Source of the DNA: Prevotella illustrans
GTDB lineage: Bacteria; Bacteroidota; Bacteroidia; Bacteroidales; Bacteroidaceae
Length of the DNA stretch: 52,479 nucleotides
Reading direction: 5' to 3'
Assembly: GCF_017426725.1 (NCBI RefSeq)
Contig: NZ_JAERMS010000017.1
Coordinates: 1-52,479, forward strand
Positions 18,625-26,546 of the stretch are shown piece by piece (the first letter of the stretch is position 1; every line of letters starts with the position of its first letter). The notes below the pieces were generated by a model. The model made no database searches and was not told the DNA's origin. It saw only the letters and a program-made list of their open reading frames with translations. Position numbers and translations under genes: made by a program.

Positions 18625-21600
18625 TTAGAAACTGAAGTTTAAACCAATAGTATATGACCTTGTGGGCGGGTAGTTGTAGTCGCCCTGTTCTGGGTCAAAG
18701 CCCTTGTAACCCGTGATAGTAAACAGATTACTTGCTGTAAAATAGAGTCGTACCGACTTCATGTTTACACTCTTAAGCCAATGTTGCGGCATATTGTAGG
18801 CCAACGTGAGAGTTCCCAGTCGCAGGTAGGAAGAACTTTGAATGTAGTGATCGGTCTCTCCAGCCTGAAACTTTGAATAGCCCTCTGTGCCTGCCATCAC
18901 GCGCGGGAAGCGTGCGTTGGTGTTGGTAGTGCTCCATCGATCGAGCAAATCGGGTGAAGCATAGCTCTCACCCACTGAACTGACAAGGCCCTCATAGTAG
19001 GAACTGATGCGGTGTCCCCCGAGCGAATAGTTGAACACGGCATTGACCGTAAGTCCCTTCCAACTGAAATCAGTAGAGAATCCACCATAAGCTTTTGGAT
19101 CAGTATTGCCATATATGTATCGGTCGTAGGCGTCTATCACACCATCGGGCTTGCCGTTAGGGCCACTAATGTCAAGCACGAAGAGGTCTCCCAGTCCCAC
19201 TGTACGGCCGTTAAAGTTCTTGTTTTCCCACAGCTCGCGGTTGTTTTCGTTGGCAATTCCTCCTGATTTATAGGCGTAGACGTTGCTCAGCGACTCACCG
19301 ATGAAGATATTACCCTGGCGGTTGGTACCATTCAGAATGTGATCTACGCCGCCATAAAGCTTTGTCACCTTATTGCGGTCGAGCGAAATATTCGCGCTGA
19401 TATTCCACTGAAATTCCTCCGTACTGATCACTGCGGCCCGAAGCGTGGCCTCAAATCCCTTGTTGGTCAGCTCACCGATGTTCTCGGTAGTGTACGTATA
19501 ACCGGAAGTTGTGGCCAGCGAGTGACTCATGAGAAGGTTGGAGTTCTTGATGTAATAGTAATCAAGGGACAGACTGACGCGATTTTTGAAGAATCCGACA
19601 TCCAAACCCACATTGGTTTGCTTCTGTTTTTCCCATGTGAGGTTGGGCGTTCCGCGCCGACCATCTGTGCCATAATAAGCTTCGCCGTTCGATTGTTGAG
19701 GCAAATAGAGTGTGGCATACAGATAGTTATCGATATCTTGATTACCAACAACACCATAGCCGGTACGAACCTTGAGGCGCGAGAGTACGTCCTGCTGTGG
19801 GAAGTACTTCTCATTGGTAACGTCCCATGCCAGGGAGAACGATGGCATGAAGCCCCAGCGATGGCCCACGGCAAACTTTGACGAACCATCATAACGACCT
19901 GTTAAAGTCAGGAAATAGCGATAATCATAGTTGTAGTTGACCCTCCCTACAAACGACATGAGGGAACTGGTTTCGTAATCAGATTCTATTCCACGTGTTT
20001 TAGTATCGGCCGAAGCCTGAAGCACGTTGTAACCCAGTTCGTTGCCTGCAAAGCGACGGCCGCTGCCTTTGAGCACGCGGTAAGCGTAGCGCGATGATGA
20101 CGTACCAACGAAGGCATTAAGGTTGTGCCTCTCTTTTATCTGCGTATCATAACTCAGGGTGTTGTCCCACTGCCACTGTGTCTCTGCAAAACGCTGTTGA
20201 GTAGCATAATTATCACCACCATAATAACGTGCAGCTTCCTGTATGGTGTTAGGAATAAACTGATTCCAGCTCTGCTCCGCACGGTTGACAGCCAATGTAG
20301 AGCGCAGGTTCAGCCCCTTGAGCGGATTAATATTAACATAGCTAGACGACGTGAAGTGGTAACGCTCGCGGTCGGTCTGTATGTCCATTGAATTAAATGG
20401 ATTGAAATTGTTGTTATTGTCGCCACTGTCGTGTACGCGCCAATAAGTAAAGAGATAATAAGGTTTGTAGCGCGTGGCATCGCTCATGTAAGGCGCATAA
20501 TCGATGAGAGGATTCGACTTTTGCAGTGCATGGTTATACACCGCGCCACTGGGTATCTTGTCTTTCATATATGTATATGACGTGTTCGTACCAATCTTGA
20601 GCCACGGTTTGATAGAACTTTCGGCATTGACACGACCATAATACTTGTCTTGCTCTGTACCCTTTACCACGCCGTCAAGACCACTATAGCCGAGACTGAC
20701 ATACAAGCTGCTACTATCGGAAGCCTTGGAGAAGCTCATACTATGGTTGTGCTCCATGCCGGTCTTCGTCACCTGCTTCAGCCAGTCGTAGCTCTTTCCG
20801 CTGCGATAGGTAGCCATCTCCTCTTCAGAGAAGATCGTTTTGGAACCCATAATTGTCTTATCCCAGTAGTCTTTCAGTTGTTCAGCCGATGCTTTCGGGT
20901 GGTTATAGGCATAACCGTTCATGTAGGCTTCGGCACGCAGGTCGAAAGTCTGTTGCGCGGTCATCGTTTTGGGGCGGTGTCCCATTGTCGAGAACGACAC
21001 CCAGCCGTCGTACGCAACCTGCCCCGTCCCTCTCTTGGCTTTCTTCGTCGTGACAACAATCACACCATTGGCGCCTCGCGAACCATAGAGAGCCGTGGCC
21101 GAAGCGTCCTTGAGCACCTCTATCGACTCAACATCGTTTACGTTGATGGCATTATAAAAGCCAAACTGATTGTCCATAACCAGACCGTCAACAACATAAA
21201 TGGGTGACGATCCGGAATTGATGGTGTTGGTTCCGCGAATCTTCAGCGAGCCGTCGTCGCTCGGCGTGACACCCTTAGTGACATAAAGACCTGCCACACG
21301 GCCTTGCAGTGCTTCGCTGATATTGGTGACAGGCTTCTCGGCAAGTACGTTGGCATCGACATGAGACACTGCACCCGTAAGATCGCTTTTCTTCATAAGC
21401 ACACCCACCACGACCACACCGTCAAGTTGATTGTCATCGCTCTTCAGGATAATTCGCATTTTTCTTTGGGTGATGGCCTTCACTTCGCGGGTATTGTATC
21501 CAAGATACGACACCTCCAACGTTGCGCCTTGCTCTACGGTCAGTGCGAAATTGCCGTCAACGTCGGTTGGAGTACCGGCTGACGTGCCTTTCACTCGCAC

Positions 21601-21723
21601 GGAAGCCCCGACAAGTGGTTCGGAACTTTCGTCCAAAACCTGGCCCACGACCTTCAACTGTGCGAAAGTTACCTGTGCGCACAACCATATCAGAGCCGAC
21701 AAACATAGTAGTCTTCTTTTCAT
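18625..21723 (-). CDS. susC: SusC/RagA TonB-dependent transporter
   Basis: Outer-membrane importer for oligosaccharides, about 1032 residues. Signal peptide (MKRRLLCLSALIWLCAQVTFAQ), a CarboxypepD_reg-like domain (VVGQVLDESSEPLVGASVRVKG, about 25-105), the plug (ISEALQGRVAGLYVTKG, then IYVVDGLVMDN and VLKDASATALYGSRGANGV), and a long beta-barrel ending in aromatic FSF. The frame is open to 21747, but the ATG at 21723 directly precedes the signal peptide and is preferred. It is the first gene of the PUL operon. A possible minus-strand -7 box TAATTTTG (21838-21831) would give a leader of about 100 nt. Confidence 0.95.
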   Translation of the reverse strand: MKRRLLCLSALIWLCAQVTFAQLKVVGQVLDESSEPLVGASVRVKGTSAGTPTDVDGNFALTVEQGATLEVSYLGYNTREVKAITQRKMRIILKSDDNQLDGVVVVGVLMKKSDLTGAVSHVDANVLAEKPVTNISEALQGRVAGLYVTKGVTPSDDGSLKIRGTNTINSGSSPIYVVDGLVMDNQFGFYNAINVNDVESIEVLKDASATALYGSRGANGVIVVTTKKAKRGTGQVAYDGWVSFSTMGHRPKTMTAQQTFDLRAEAYMNGYAYNHPKASAEQLKDYWDKTIMGSKTIFSEEEMATYRSGKSYDWLKQVTKTGMEHNHSMSFSKASDSSSLYVSLGYSGLDGVVKGTEQDKYYGRVNAESSIKPWLKIGTNTSYTYMKDKIPSGAVYNHALQKSNPLIDYAPYMSDATRYKPYYLFTYWRVHDSGDNNNNFNPFNSMDIQTDRERYHFTSSSYVNINPLKGLNLRSTLAVNRAEQSWNQFIPNTIQEAARYYGGDNYATQQRFAETQWQWDNTLSYDTQIKERHNLNAFVGTSSSRYAYRVLKGSGRRFAGNELGYNVLQASADTKTRGIESDYETSSLMSFVGRVNYNYDYRYFLTLTGRYDGSSKFAVGHRWGFMPSFSLAWDVTNEKYFPQQDVLSRLKVRTGYGVVGNQDIDNYLYATLYLPQQSNGEAYYGTDGRRGTPNLTWEKQKQTNVGLDVGFFKNRVSLSLDYYYIKNSNLLMSHSLATTSGYTYTTENIGELTNKGFEATLRAAVISTEEFQWNISANISLDRNKVTKLYGGVDHILNGTNRQGNIFIGESLSNVYAYKSGGIANENNRELWENKNFNGRTVGLGDLFVLDISGPNGKPDGVIDAYDRYIYGNTDPKAYGGFSTDFSWKGLTVNAVFNYSLGGHRISSYYEGLVSSVGESYASPDLLDRWSTTNTNARFPRVMAGTEGYSKFQAGETDHYIQSSSYLRLGTLTLAYNMPQHWLKSVNMKSVRLYFTASNLFTITGYKGFDPEQGDYNYPPTRSYTIGLNFSF

Positions 21724-21747
21724 TATTATCATATTAGTATTTAACAA

Positions 21748-22851
21748 GTTTGAGATCAGCCTTTTAAAAGGAATATATTTTTAGGTTTAGATCTTATCCG
21801 CACCTTGCAAAAACAATCCTTTTCATAAGGCAAAATTAAACATTATATTCTCCCAAAAATAAAAAAAATATAGCAGAAATTACCAAAATAACGCCAAAAA
21901 AGCCAAATATAAAGGTATAAGAAGCTTTCTTAAAAGATCGTTTATAGAAGATATGACGCTCTGAAAGAACTGATTATAAAATATGTTGCTATTATCGAGC
22001 ACAGACAATATATCCACTATGACTCATTACTTCAAGCAGATTGTGCTAATATTAATACCGCAAATTGTGATTCAAGGTTATTCATTCTCTCTTTGAAAGT
22101 ACCGATACATGATCTATTTTGTCAATCTTTTATCATGTTTTCGTCGCAAAAAAAATGATGCAAATAGCGTAATCATCGCCGCCTTTTTCACTATTTGGGG
22201 CTGAAAACGCCCCTATGATGGCATGATTTTTATGTTTTAATGGGTCATTGTTATGCTTTTATCACCCCAAAGCTATGCTTTTAGCGCGTCAAAGTTATGC
22301 TTTCGCAAGGTAAAAGGGCCACTATGAGCGGGTAAAAGCTATGCTTTGACGAGGCCGGAAGGGGCAAATCGCAGGGGCAATTTAGATAAACGACTGATTA
22401 TCAAACCAATACTAAAACTGCCGTAGAATCGCGTATTTCCGGCCAAAGTCTGATTATTTTGAAATAATGCCACTTTTTTCAGCCTTTTGTAAATTTATTT
22501 CAGCCCCACAGAGAGCATAAAATTATCTTCACGCTTTTTATAACAACTGCTGTTGCTGAGTGAATAAAAATAGACAAATCCCTATCTTTTGAGTGCATGA
22601 AGGCAAAAGGGCGATATTTAACGGGGCCTGATTGCGCGCGAAAAACATAGTCGGAACGTGATGAATTCCCCAGAAATAATCGGCTGTTTCGTGATTACAG
22701 ATTTTCTTTTTGCGCCAAATTGACATTTAAAGCCGCCATTTTGGCATACAATTTAGTATAGGAATAACCTTTGATAACTTGAGAGTGTAGTTCGCAAAGA
22801 ATTATACAAATCTATCAATAAGACATATATCATTAAGAAAGGAGATTAAAT
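21748..22851. other. 1.1-kb gene-free region with repeat copy B
   Basis: Between the divergent susC and clpB genes. It contains AT-rich susC leader sequence, about 270 bp of unassigned AT-rich DNA (21880-22150), repeat copy B (22151-22543) and the clpB upstream region. Before clpB there are TTTTGG (22738-22743) and TAACCTTTG (22765-22773), a loose match to the -33/-7 pattern, and a strong Shine-Dalgarno AAAGGAG eight nucleotides before the ATG. No convincing gene is seen. Confidence 0.6.
22151..22543 (+). repeat. ~395-bp direct repeat, copy B
   Basis: Same orientation as copy A (offset 16270). The palindrome array lies at 22247, 22269, 22291, a degenerate unit at 22313, and 22335, all in a 22-nt register. 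The central part (22261-22330) is identical to copy A. The 9-bp inverted repeat of copy A has one substitution in its right arm here. With copy A it brackets the whole PUL (about 15.9 kb between the copies). Confidence 0.93.
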
Positions 22852-25359
22852 ATGACATTCGACAAGTTTACAATTAAAGCGCAAGAAGCCATACAAGAAG
22901 CGGTGAATATTGCGCAACAAGCCGGCCAGCAAAGCATAGAGTCTATTCATTTGCTTGCCGGAGTAATCAATAAAGGGAAAGATCTTACCAACTTTATGTT
23001 TCAAAAGCTTGGCATCAACAGCCATGCTATCGAAACCGCCGTACAGCAAGAGATTGCCCATTTACCGAAAGTGCAAGGAGGACAGCCCTACTTCAGCAAC
23101 GACGCGAATACCATTCTGCAACACGCAATGGATTATTCCCAGAAGTTAGGCGATGAGTTTGTGAGCATCGAACCGATGCTTTTGGCTATTCTGAACAGCA
23201 ATAGCGCCGCCGGACGGATACTGAAAGACGCGGGCATGACCGAGAAAGAGGCCATGAAGGCCATCCAAGAACTGCGTCAGGGACAGAAAGTACAAAGCCA
23301 AAGTGGCGACGAGAACTATCAGGCTTTGCAGAAATACGCCATCAATCTGATAGAACGGGCCCGACAGGGGAAGCTCGATCCGGTAATCGGACGTGACGAT
23401 GAGATTCGCCGTGTGTTGCAGATTCTGAGCCGACGCACCAAGAACAACCCTATATTAATAGGTGAACCGGGAACCGGAAAGACGGCTATCGTAGAAGGAT
23501 TGGCCCAGCGAATCGTCCGTGGCGACGTGCCGGAGAACCTGAAAAACAAGCAACTCTACTCGCTCGATATGGGCGCGCTCGTGGCAGGAGCCAAGTATAA
23601 GGGCGAATTTGAGGAGCGGCTCAAGGGCGTTATCAAAGAAGTGACCCACGCCGAGGGCAATATCATCCTCTTCATAGACGAGATTCACACGCTCGTAGGT
23701 GCCGGAGGAGGCGAAGGAGCAATGGATGCGGCCAACATATTGAAGCCTGCTTTGGCCCGGGGAGAGCTGCGGGCCATCGGCGCTACGACCCTGAATGAGT
23801 ATCAAAAGTACTTTGAGAAGGACAAAGCGCTTGAGCGTCGCTTCCAGACGGTGATGGTTAATGAGCCCGATGAGCTTGACGCCATCAGCATTCTCCGTGG
23901 TCTGAAAGAACGATACGAGAACCACCACAAGGTAAGAATACAGGATGACGCCTGCATCGCCGCCGTCAAATTGAGCGAACGCTATATTTCCGACCGCTTC
24001 CTGCCCGACAAAGCCATCGACCTGATGGACGAAGCGGCGGCCAAACTGCGCATGGAACACGACTCCGTGCCCGAGGAATTAGACGACTTAGAACGTCAAC
24101 TGAAGCAGAAAGAGATTGAACGCGAGGCCATCAAGCGGGAAAACGACACCGACAAACTGGCCCTTTTGGATCGTGAGATAGCCGAACTGAAAGAGAAAGC
24201 CAACGCTTTCAAGGCTAAATGGGAAAGCGAAAAGACGCTCGTCAACCGGATTCAGCAGGATAAACAACAGATAGAGAACCTCAAGTTTGAGGCTGAACGG
24301 GCCGAACGGGAGGGTAACTACCAACGCGTTGCGGAGATTCGGTATGGCGAACTGACCCGATTGGCCGATGATATCAAAGCCATTCAGGCCCAACTGGCTT
24401 CAACCCAGCAGGGCGAACAGATGGTACGGGAGGAAGTAACGGCCGATGACATCGCCGAAGTGGTCAGCCGTTGGACGGGTATACCGGTCAACCGAATGCT
24501 GCAAAGCGAACGGGAGAAGTTGCTCCATTTAGAGGATGAACTCCACAAACGGGTCGTCGGACAACAGGAAGCCATCACGGCCGTGAGCGACGCGGTAAGA
24601 CGCAGCCGTGCCGGACTGCAGGATCCGAAGCGCCCGATTGCCTCTTTCATCTTCCTCGGAACGACCGGTGTCGGCAAGACAGAGCTGGCTAAGGCGCTGG
24701 CCGAATACCTTTTCAACGATGAAAACATGATGACGCGCATCGACATGAGCGAGTATCAGGAGAAATTCAGTGTCACCCGCCTCATCGGAGCGCCTCCCGG
24801 ATATGTCGGTTACGACGAAGGCGGCCAGCTGACGGAGGCCGTTCGGCGCAAACCGTACAGCGTCGTGCTCTTCGACGAGATTGAAAAAGCCCATCCCGAC
24901 GTGTTCAATACGCTGTTGCAGGTACTCGATGACGGACGGCTGACCGACAACAAGGGGCGAGTGGTGAACTTCAAGAACACCATCATCATCATGACGAGCA
25001 ACGCCACGCGTGAACAGCTTCGCCAGTTGATGCGTCCGGAATTCCTCAACCGTATCGACGACATCATCACCTTCAAGCCTTTGACCAAGGAGGAGATTGC
25101 CCGCGTGGTGGAAATGCAGATGAACCGTGTGAAGACCATGCTTGAGCCGCAAGGCTACAACCTGCAATGGACGCCCCAAGCCATTGAAACGCTGGCCGAG
25201 GCAGGCTACGACCCGCAGTTCGGCGCCCGTCCTGTGAAGCGCGCCATTCAAGACATGGTGCTCAACGAACTGAGCCGCAAGATTCTAAGCGAGGAAGTTA
25301 CGCGTGAGAAACCTATTCTCATCGATTCCTTCGGCGAAGGTCTCGTTTTCAGAAACTAA
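22852..25359 (+). CDS. clpB: ClpB disaggregase with shortened second ATPase domain
   Basis: A hexameric AAA+ chaperone that resolves protein aggregates with DnaK. 835 residues: N domain (1-145), NBD1 with Walker A GEPGTGKT (about 204) and Walker B LFIDEIHT, coiled-coil M domain (about 400-525), NBD2 with GTTGVGKT (about 603) and VVLFDEIE, sensor-1 MTSN (714-717), then RPEFLNRID (728-736) and GARPVKR near the C-terminus. Only about 10 residues separate MTSN from RPEF, where E. coli ClpB has 30, so about 20-27 residues are missing in frame; the rest is full length. The start is supported by AAAGGAG upstream. A terminator follows. Function is probably ClpB, but D2 activity is uncertain. Confidence 0.93.
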   Translation: MTFDKFTIKAQEAIQEAVNIAQQAGQQSIESIHLLAGVINKGKDLTNFMFQKLGINSHAIETAVQQEIAHLPKVQGGQPYFSNDANTILQHAMDYSQKLGDEFVSIEPMLLAILNSNSAAGRILKDAGMTEKEAMKAIQELRQGQKVQSQSGDENYQALQKYAINLIERARQGKLDPVIGRDDEIRRVLQILSRRTKNNPILIGEPGTGKTAIVEGLAQRIVRGDVPENLKNKQLYSLDMGALVAGAKYKGEFEERLKGVIKEVTHAEGNIILFIDEIHTLVGAGGGEGAMDAANILKPALARGELRAIGATTLNEYQKYFEKDKALERRFQTVMVNEPDELDAISILRGLKERYENHHKVRIQDDACIAAVKLSERYISDRFLPDKAIDLMDEAAAKLRMEHDSVPEELDDLERQLKQKEIEREAIKRENDTDKLALLDREIAELKEKANAFKAKWESEKTLVNRIQQDKQQIENLKFEAERAEREGNYQRVAEIRYGELTRLADDIKAIQAQLASTQQGEQMVREEVTADDIAEVVSRWTGIPVNRMLQSEREKLLHLEDELHKRVVGQQEAITAVSDAVRRSRAGLQDPKRPIASFIFLGTTGVGKTELAKALAEYLFNDENMMTRIDMSEYQEKFSVTRLIGAPPGYVGYDEGGQLTEAVRRKPYSVVLFDEIEKAHPDVFNTLLQVLDDGRLTDNKGRVVNFKNTIIIMTSNATREQLRQLMRPEFLNRIDDIITFKPLTKEEIARVVEMQMNRVKTMLEPQGYNLQWTPQAIETLAEAGYDPQFGARPVKRAIQDMVLNELSRKILSEEVTREKPILIDSFGEGLVFRN

Positions 25360-25387
25360 GGCTTTGATTCTCTTATATATACAGAAG

Positions 25388-25415
25388 GATGTGTCATTTT
25401 GGCACATCTTTTTTT
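25388..25415 (+). terminator. Terminator after clpB
   Basis: A 9-bp stem (25388-25396 with 25400-25408, one G-T pair) with loop TTT, followed by seven T. Confidence 0.85.
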
Positions 25416-25451
25416 ATACGCTCCAAACAGCCTTTTTTCAATTCAAAAGAT

Positions 25452-25459
25452 TATCTTTG
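25452..25459 (+). promoter_or_regulatory. -7 box directly before mntP
   Basis: TATCTTTG fits the consensus exactly. It ends only 5 nt before the ATG at 25465 and 8 nt before the ATG at 25468, so transcription would start at or very near the initiation codon. No exact -33 TTTG is present. Confidence 0.5.
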
Positions 25460-25464
25460 CAGTC

Positions 25465-26043
25465 ATGATGCACTTCATAGATTTGATCTTGCTGGCCGTT
25501 GCCCTAAGTATGGACTGCTTCACGATATCCATCATCAGCGGCGTCACCCTGCGCCGCAGGCTGTGGCCCGCCATTCTCCGCATGTCATTCCTGTTTGGCT
25601 TTTTCCAAGCGCTCATGCCGCTGTTGGGCTGGTTGGGCACCACCCGCTTCAGCCGCTACATTGAGGCTTACGACCATTGGATAGCCTTCGGCCTGCTGGC
25701 GTTTCTGGGCGGGCGCATGATTCGCGACTCGTTCTTGCCCGAAGCGTCGAAGACTTTCGACCCCGTAGGGCTCAAATCGCAACTCTTCCTGGCCGTGGCT
25801 ACCAGCATCGACGCCTTAGCCATCGGTATCACCTTCGCCTTCACGGGCTATCATACACTCACCGATCTCACGCTCCCACTGGCCGTCATCGGCTTCACCT
25901 CGCTGCTTTTCAGTATCATGGGCAACCTGCTGGGCATACGGTTTGGCAAGCGCATCTGCCGACGTGTCAGGCCCGAGCTTATCGGCGGCCTCATCCTCGT
26001 GGTCATCGGCTTCAAGGTTCTGATTAGCCACCTGTGTCAATAA
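25465..26043 (+). CDS. mntP: Putative manganese efflux pump MntP
   Basis: A 192-residue inner-membrane protein with about six helices arranged as two related halves, each with a conserved acidic motif (ALSMDCFTIS near residue 15 and VATSIDALAIG near residue 115). This pattern defines the MntP family, which exports Mn2+. The reading frame is open to 25399, but that region contains the clpB terminator, so ATG 25465 or the adjacent ATG 25468 is the likely start. A -7 box ends 5 nt upstream, so the mRNA may be leaderless. No mntR-type regulator or riboswitch is seen. Confidence 0.85.
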   Translation: MMHFIDLILLAVALSMDCFTISIISGVTLRRRLWPAILRMSFLFGFFQALMPLLGWLGTTRFSRYIEAYDHWIAFGLLAFLGGRMIRDSFLPEASKTFDPVGLKSQLFLAVATSIDALAIGITFAFTGYHTLTDLTLPLAVIGFTSLLFSIMGNLLGIRFGKRICRRVRPELIGGLILVVIGFKVLISHLCQ

Positions 26044-26187
26044 CGGTCAATCAGCCGGCATGAAGAACGGGTTGAAAGGGGATTATCAAACGTATTGGAA
26101 AGAGAAAAGTCGCAATAACTTTCGAATTGAAAGAGCTTGACATCCGTCAAGAAATATCACGCTTTCACGAATATCATGCGTTGGGAT

Positions 26188-26219
26188 TTTGAGAATCAGG
26201 TTTCTTCTTCTTAACTTTG
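26188..26219 (+). promoter_or_regulatory. Promoter of the small-gene unit
   Basis: TTTG (26188-26191), a 20-nt spacer, and TAACTTTG (26212-26219): an exact match to the Bacteroidota -33/-7 consensus. Predicted start of transcription is near 26226, about 104 nt before the small ORF. Confidence 0.72.
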
Positions 26220-26222
26220 CCC

Positions 26223-26312
26223 ACGGTTTCGAGAGAGACCGTCAGGATAATCAGACCCGAAGAGTGGGTCTGGATTTAGGATAACAATTAAAGGGCGCTG
26301 CCGGACAGTGCC
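26223..26312 (+). ncRNA. Structured leader with three hairpins
   Basis: Three successive stem-loops lie between promoter and small ORF: ACGGT/ACCGT (26223-26227/26238-26242), a perfect 7-bp stem CAGACCC/GGGTCTG (26252-26258/26266-26272), and a 7-bp stem GGCGCTG/CAGTGCC with one G-T pair (26294-26300/26306-26312, loop CCGGA). The first may be partly outside the transcript. No known riboswitch class was recognised; it may be a regulatory leader or part of a small RNA. Confidence 0.5.
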
Positions 26313-26329
26313 GATAGGAGATTAAGAAA

Positions 26330-26443
26330 ATGGAAAGATTAACACAAAATGTAAAGAATGGATTGAGAAAATTTGCCGCTTCTTACGTAAAGGCAATGAC
26401 GCTATACGGTGAAGCTATTCTCGCCAGCAAGGGTATCGCTTAA
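26330..26443 (+). CDS. Small protein gene, 37 codons
   Basis: Function unknown. It encodes 37 residues beginning MERLTQNVKNGLRKF and ending ILASKGIA. The peptide is basic and amphipathic-helical in appearance with a hydrophobic second half, but has no clear signal peptide or full membrane span. Evidence that it is expressed: an exact-consensus promoter about 140 nt upstream, a Shine-Dalgarno GGAG (26317-26320) nine nucleotides before the ATG (rare in this window), and a strong terminator 44 nt after the stop. It is too short for normal gene callers. A regulatory RNA that merely contains this frame is the alternative. Confidence 0.6.
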   Translation: MERLTQNVKNGLRKFAASYVKAMTLYGEAILASKGIA

Positions 26444-26486
26444 TGAGCATACCGATCGATTAGAAAATAATTTGGTAAAAAAATAG

Positions 26487-26521
26487 TCCCTCCACGGTTT
26501 TGAAGCCATGGAGGGATTTTT
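26487..26521 (+). terminator. Bidirectional terminator
   Basis: A perfect 8-bp stem TCCCTCCA/TGGAGGGA (26487-26494/26509-26516) is followed by TTTTTGTTT on the plus strand; on the minus strand it is followed by ACTATTTTTTT. It ends the small-gene unit from the left and the OPT transporter gene from the right. Confidence 0.85.
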
Positions 26522-26546
26522 GTTTGATAAGGGATAAGCCCGATTG

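Noticed and set aside
22538..22726. A 62-codon minus-strand frame before clpB
   Set aside because: It starts in featureless AT-rich DNA and ends in the repeat region; no start signal or family resemblance.
24529..25251. A 240-codon minus-strand open frame
   Set aside because: Antisense shadow of clpB NBD2, rich in His/Arg/Leu with no recognisable domain.
25360..25464. Earlier in-frame start of mntP at 25399
   Set aside because: It would begin inside the clpB terminator stem, and the extra residues are not part of the MntP fold.
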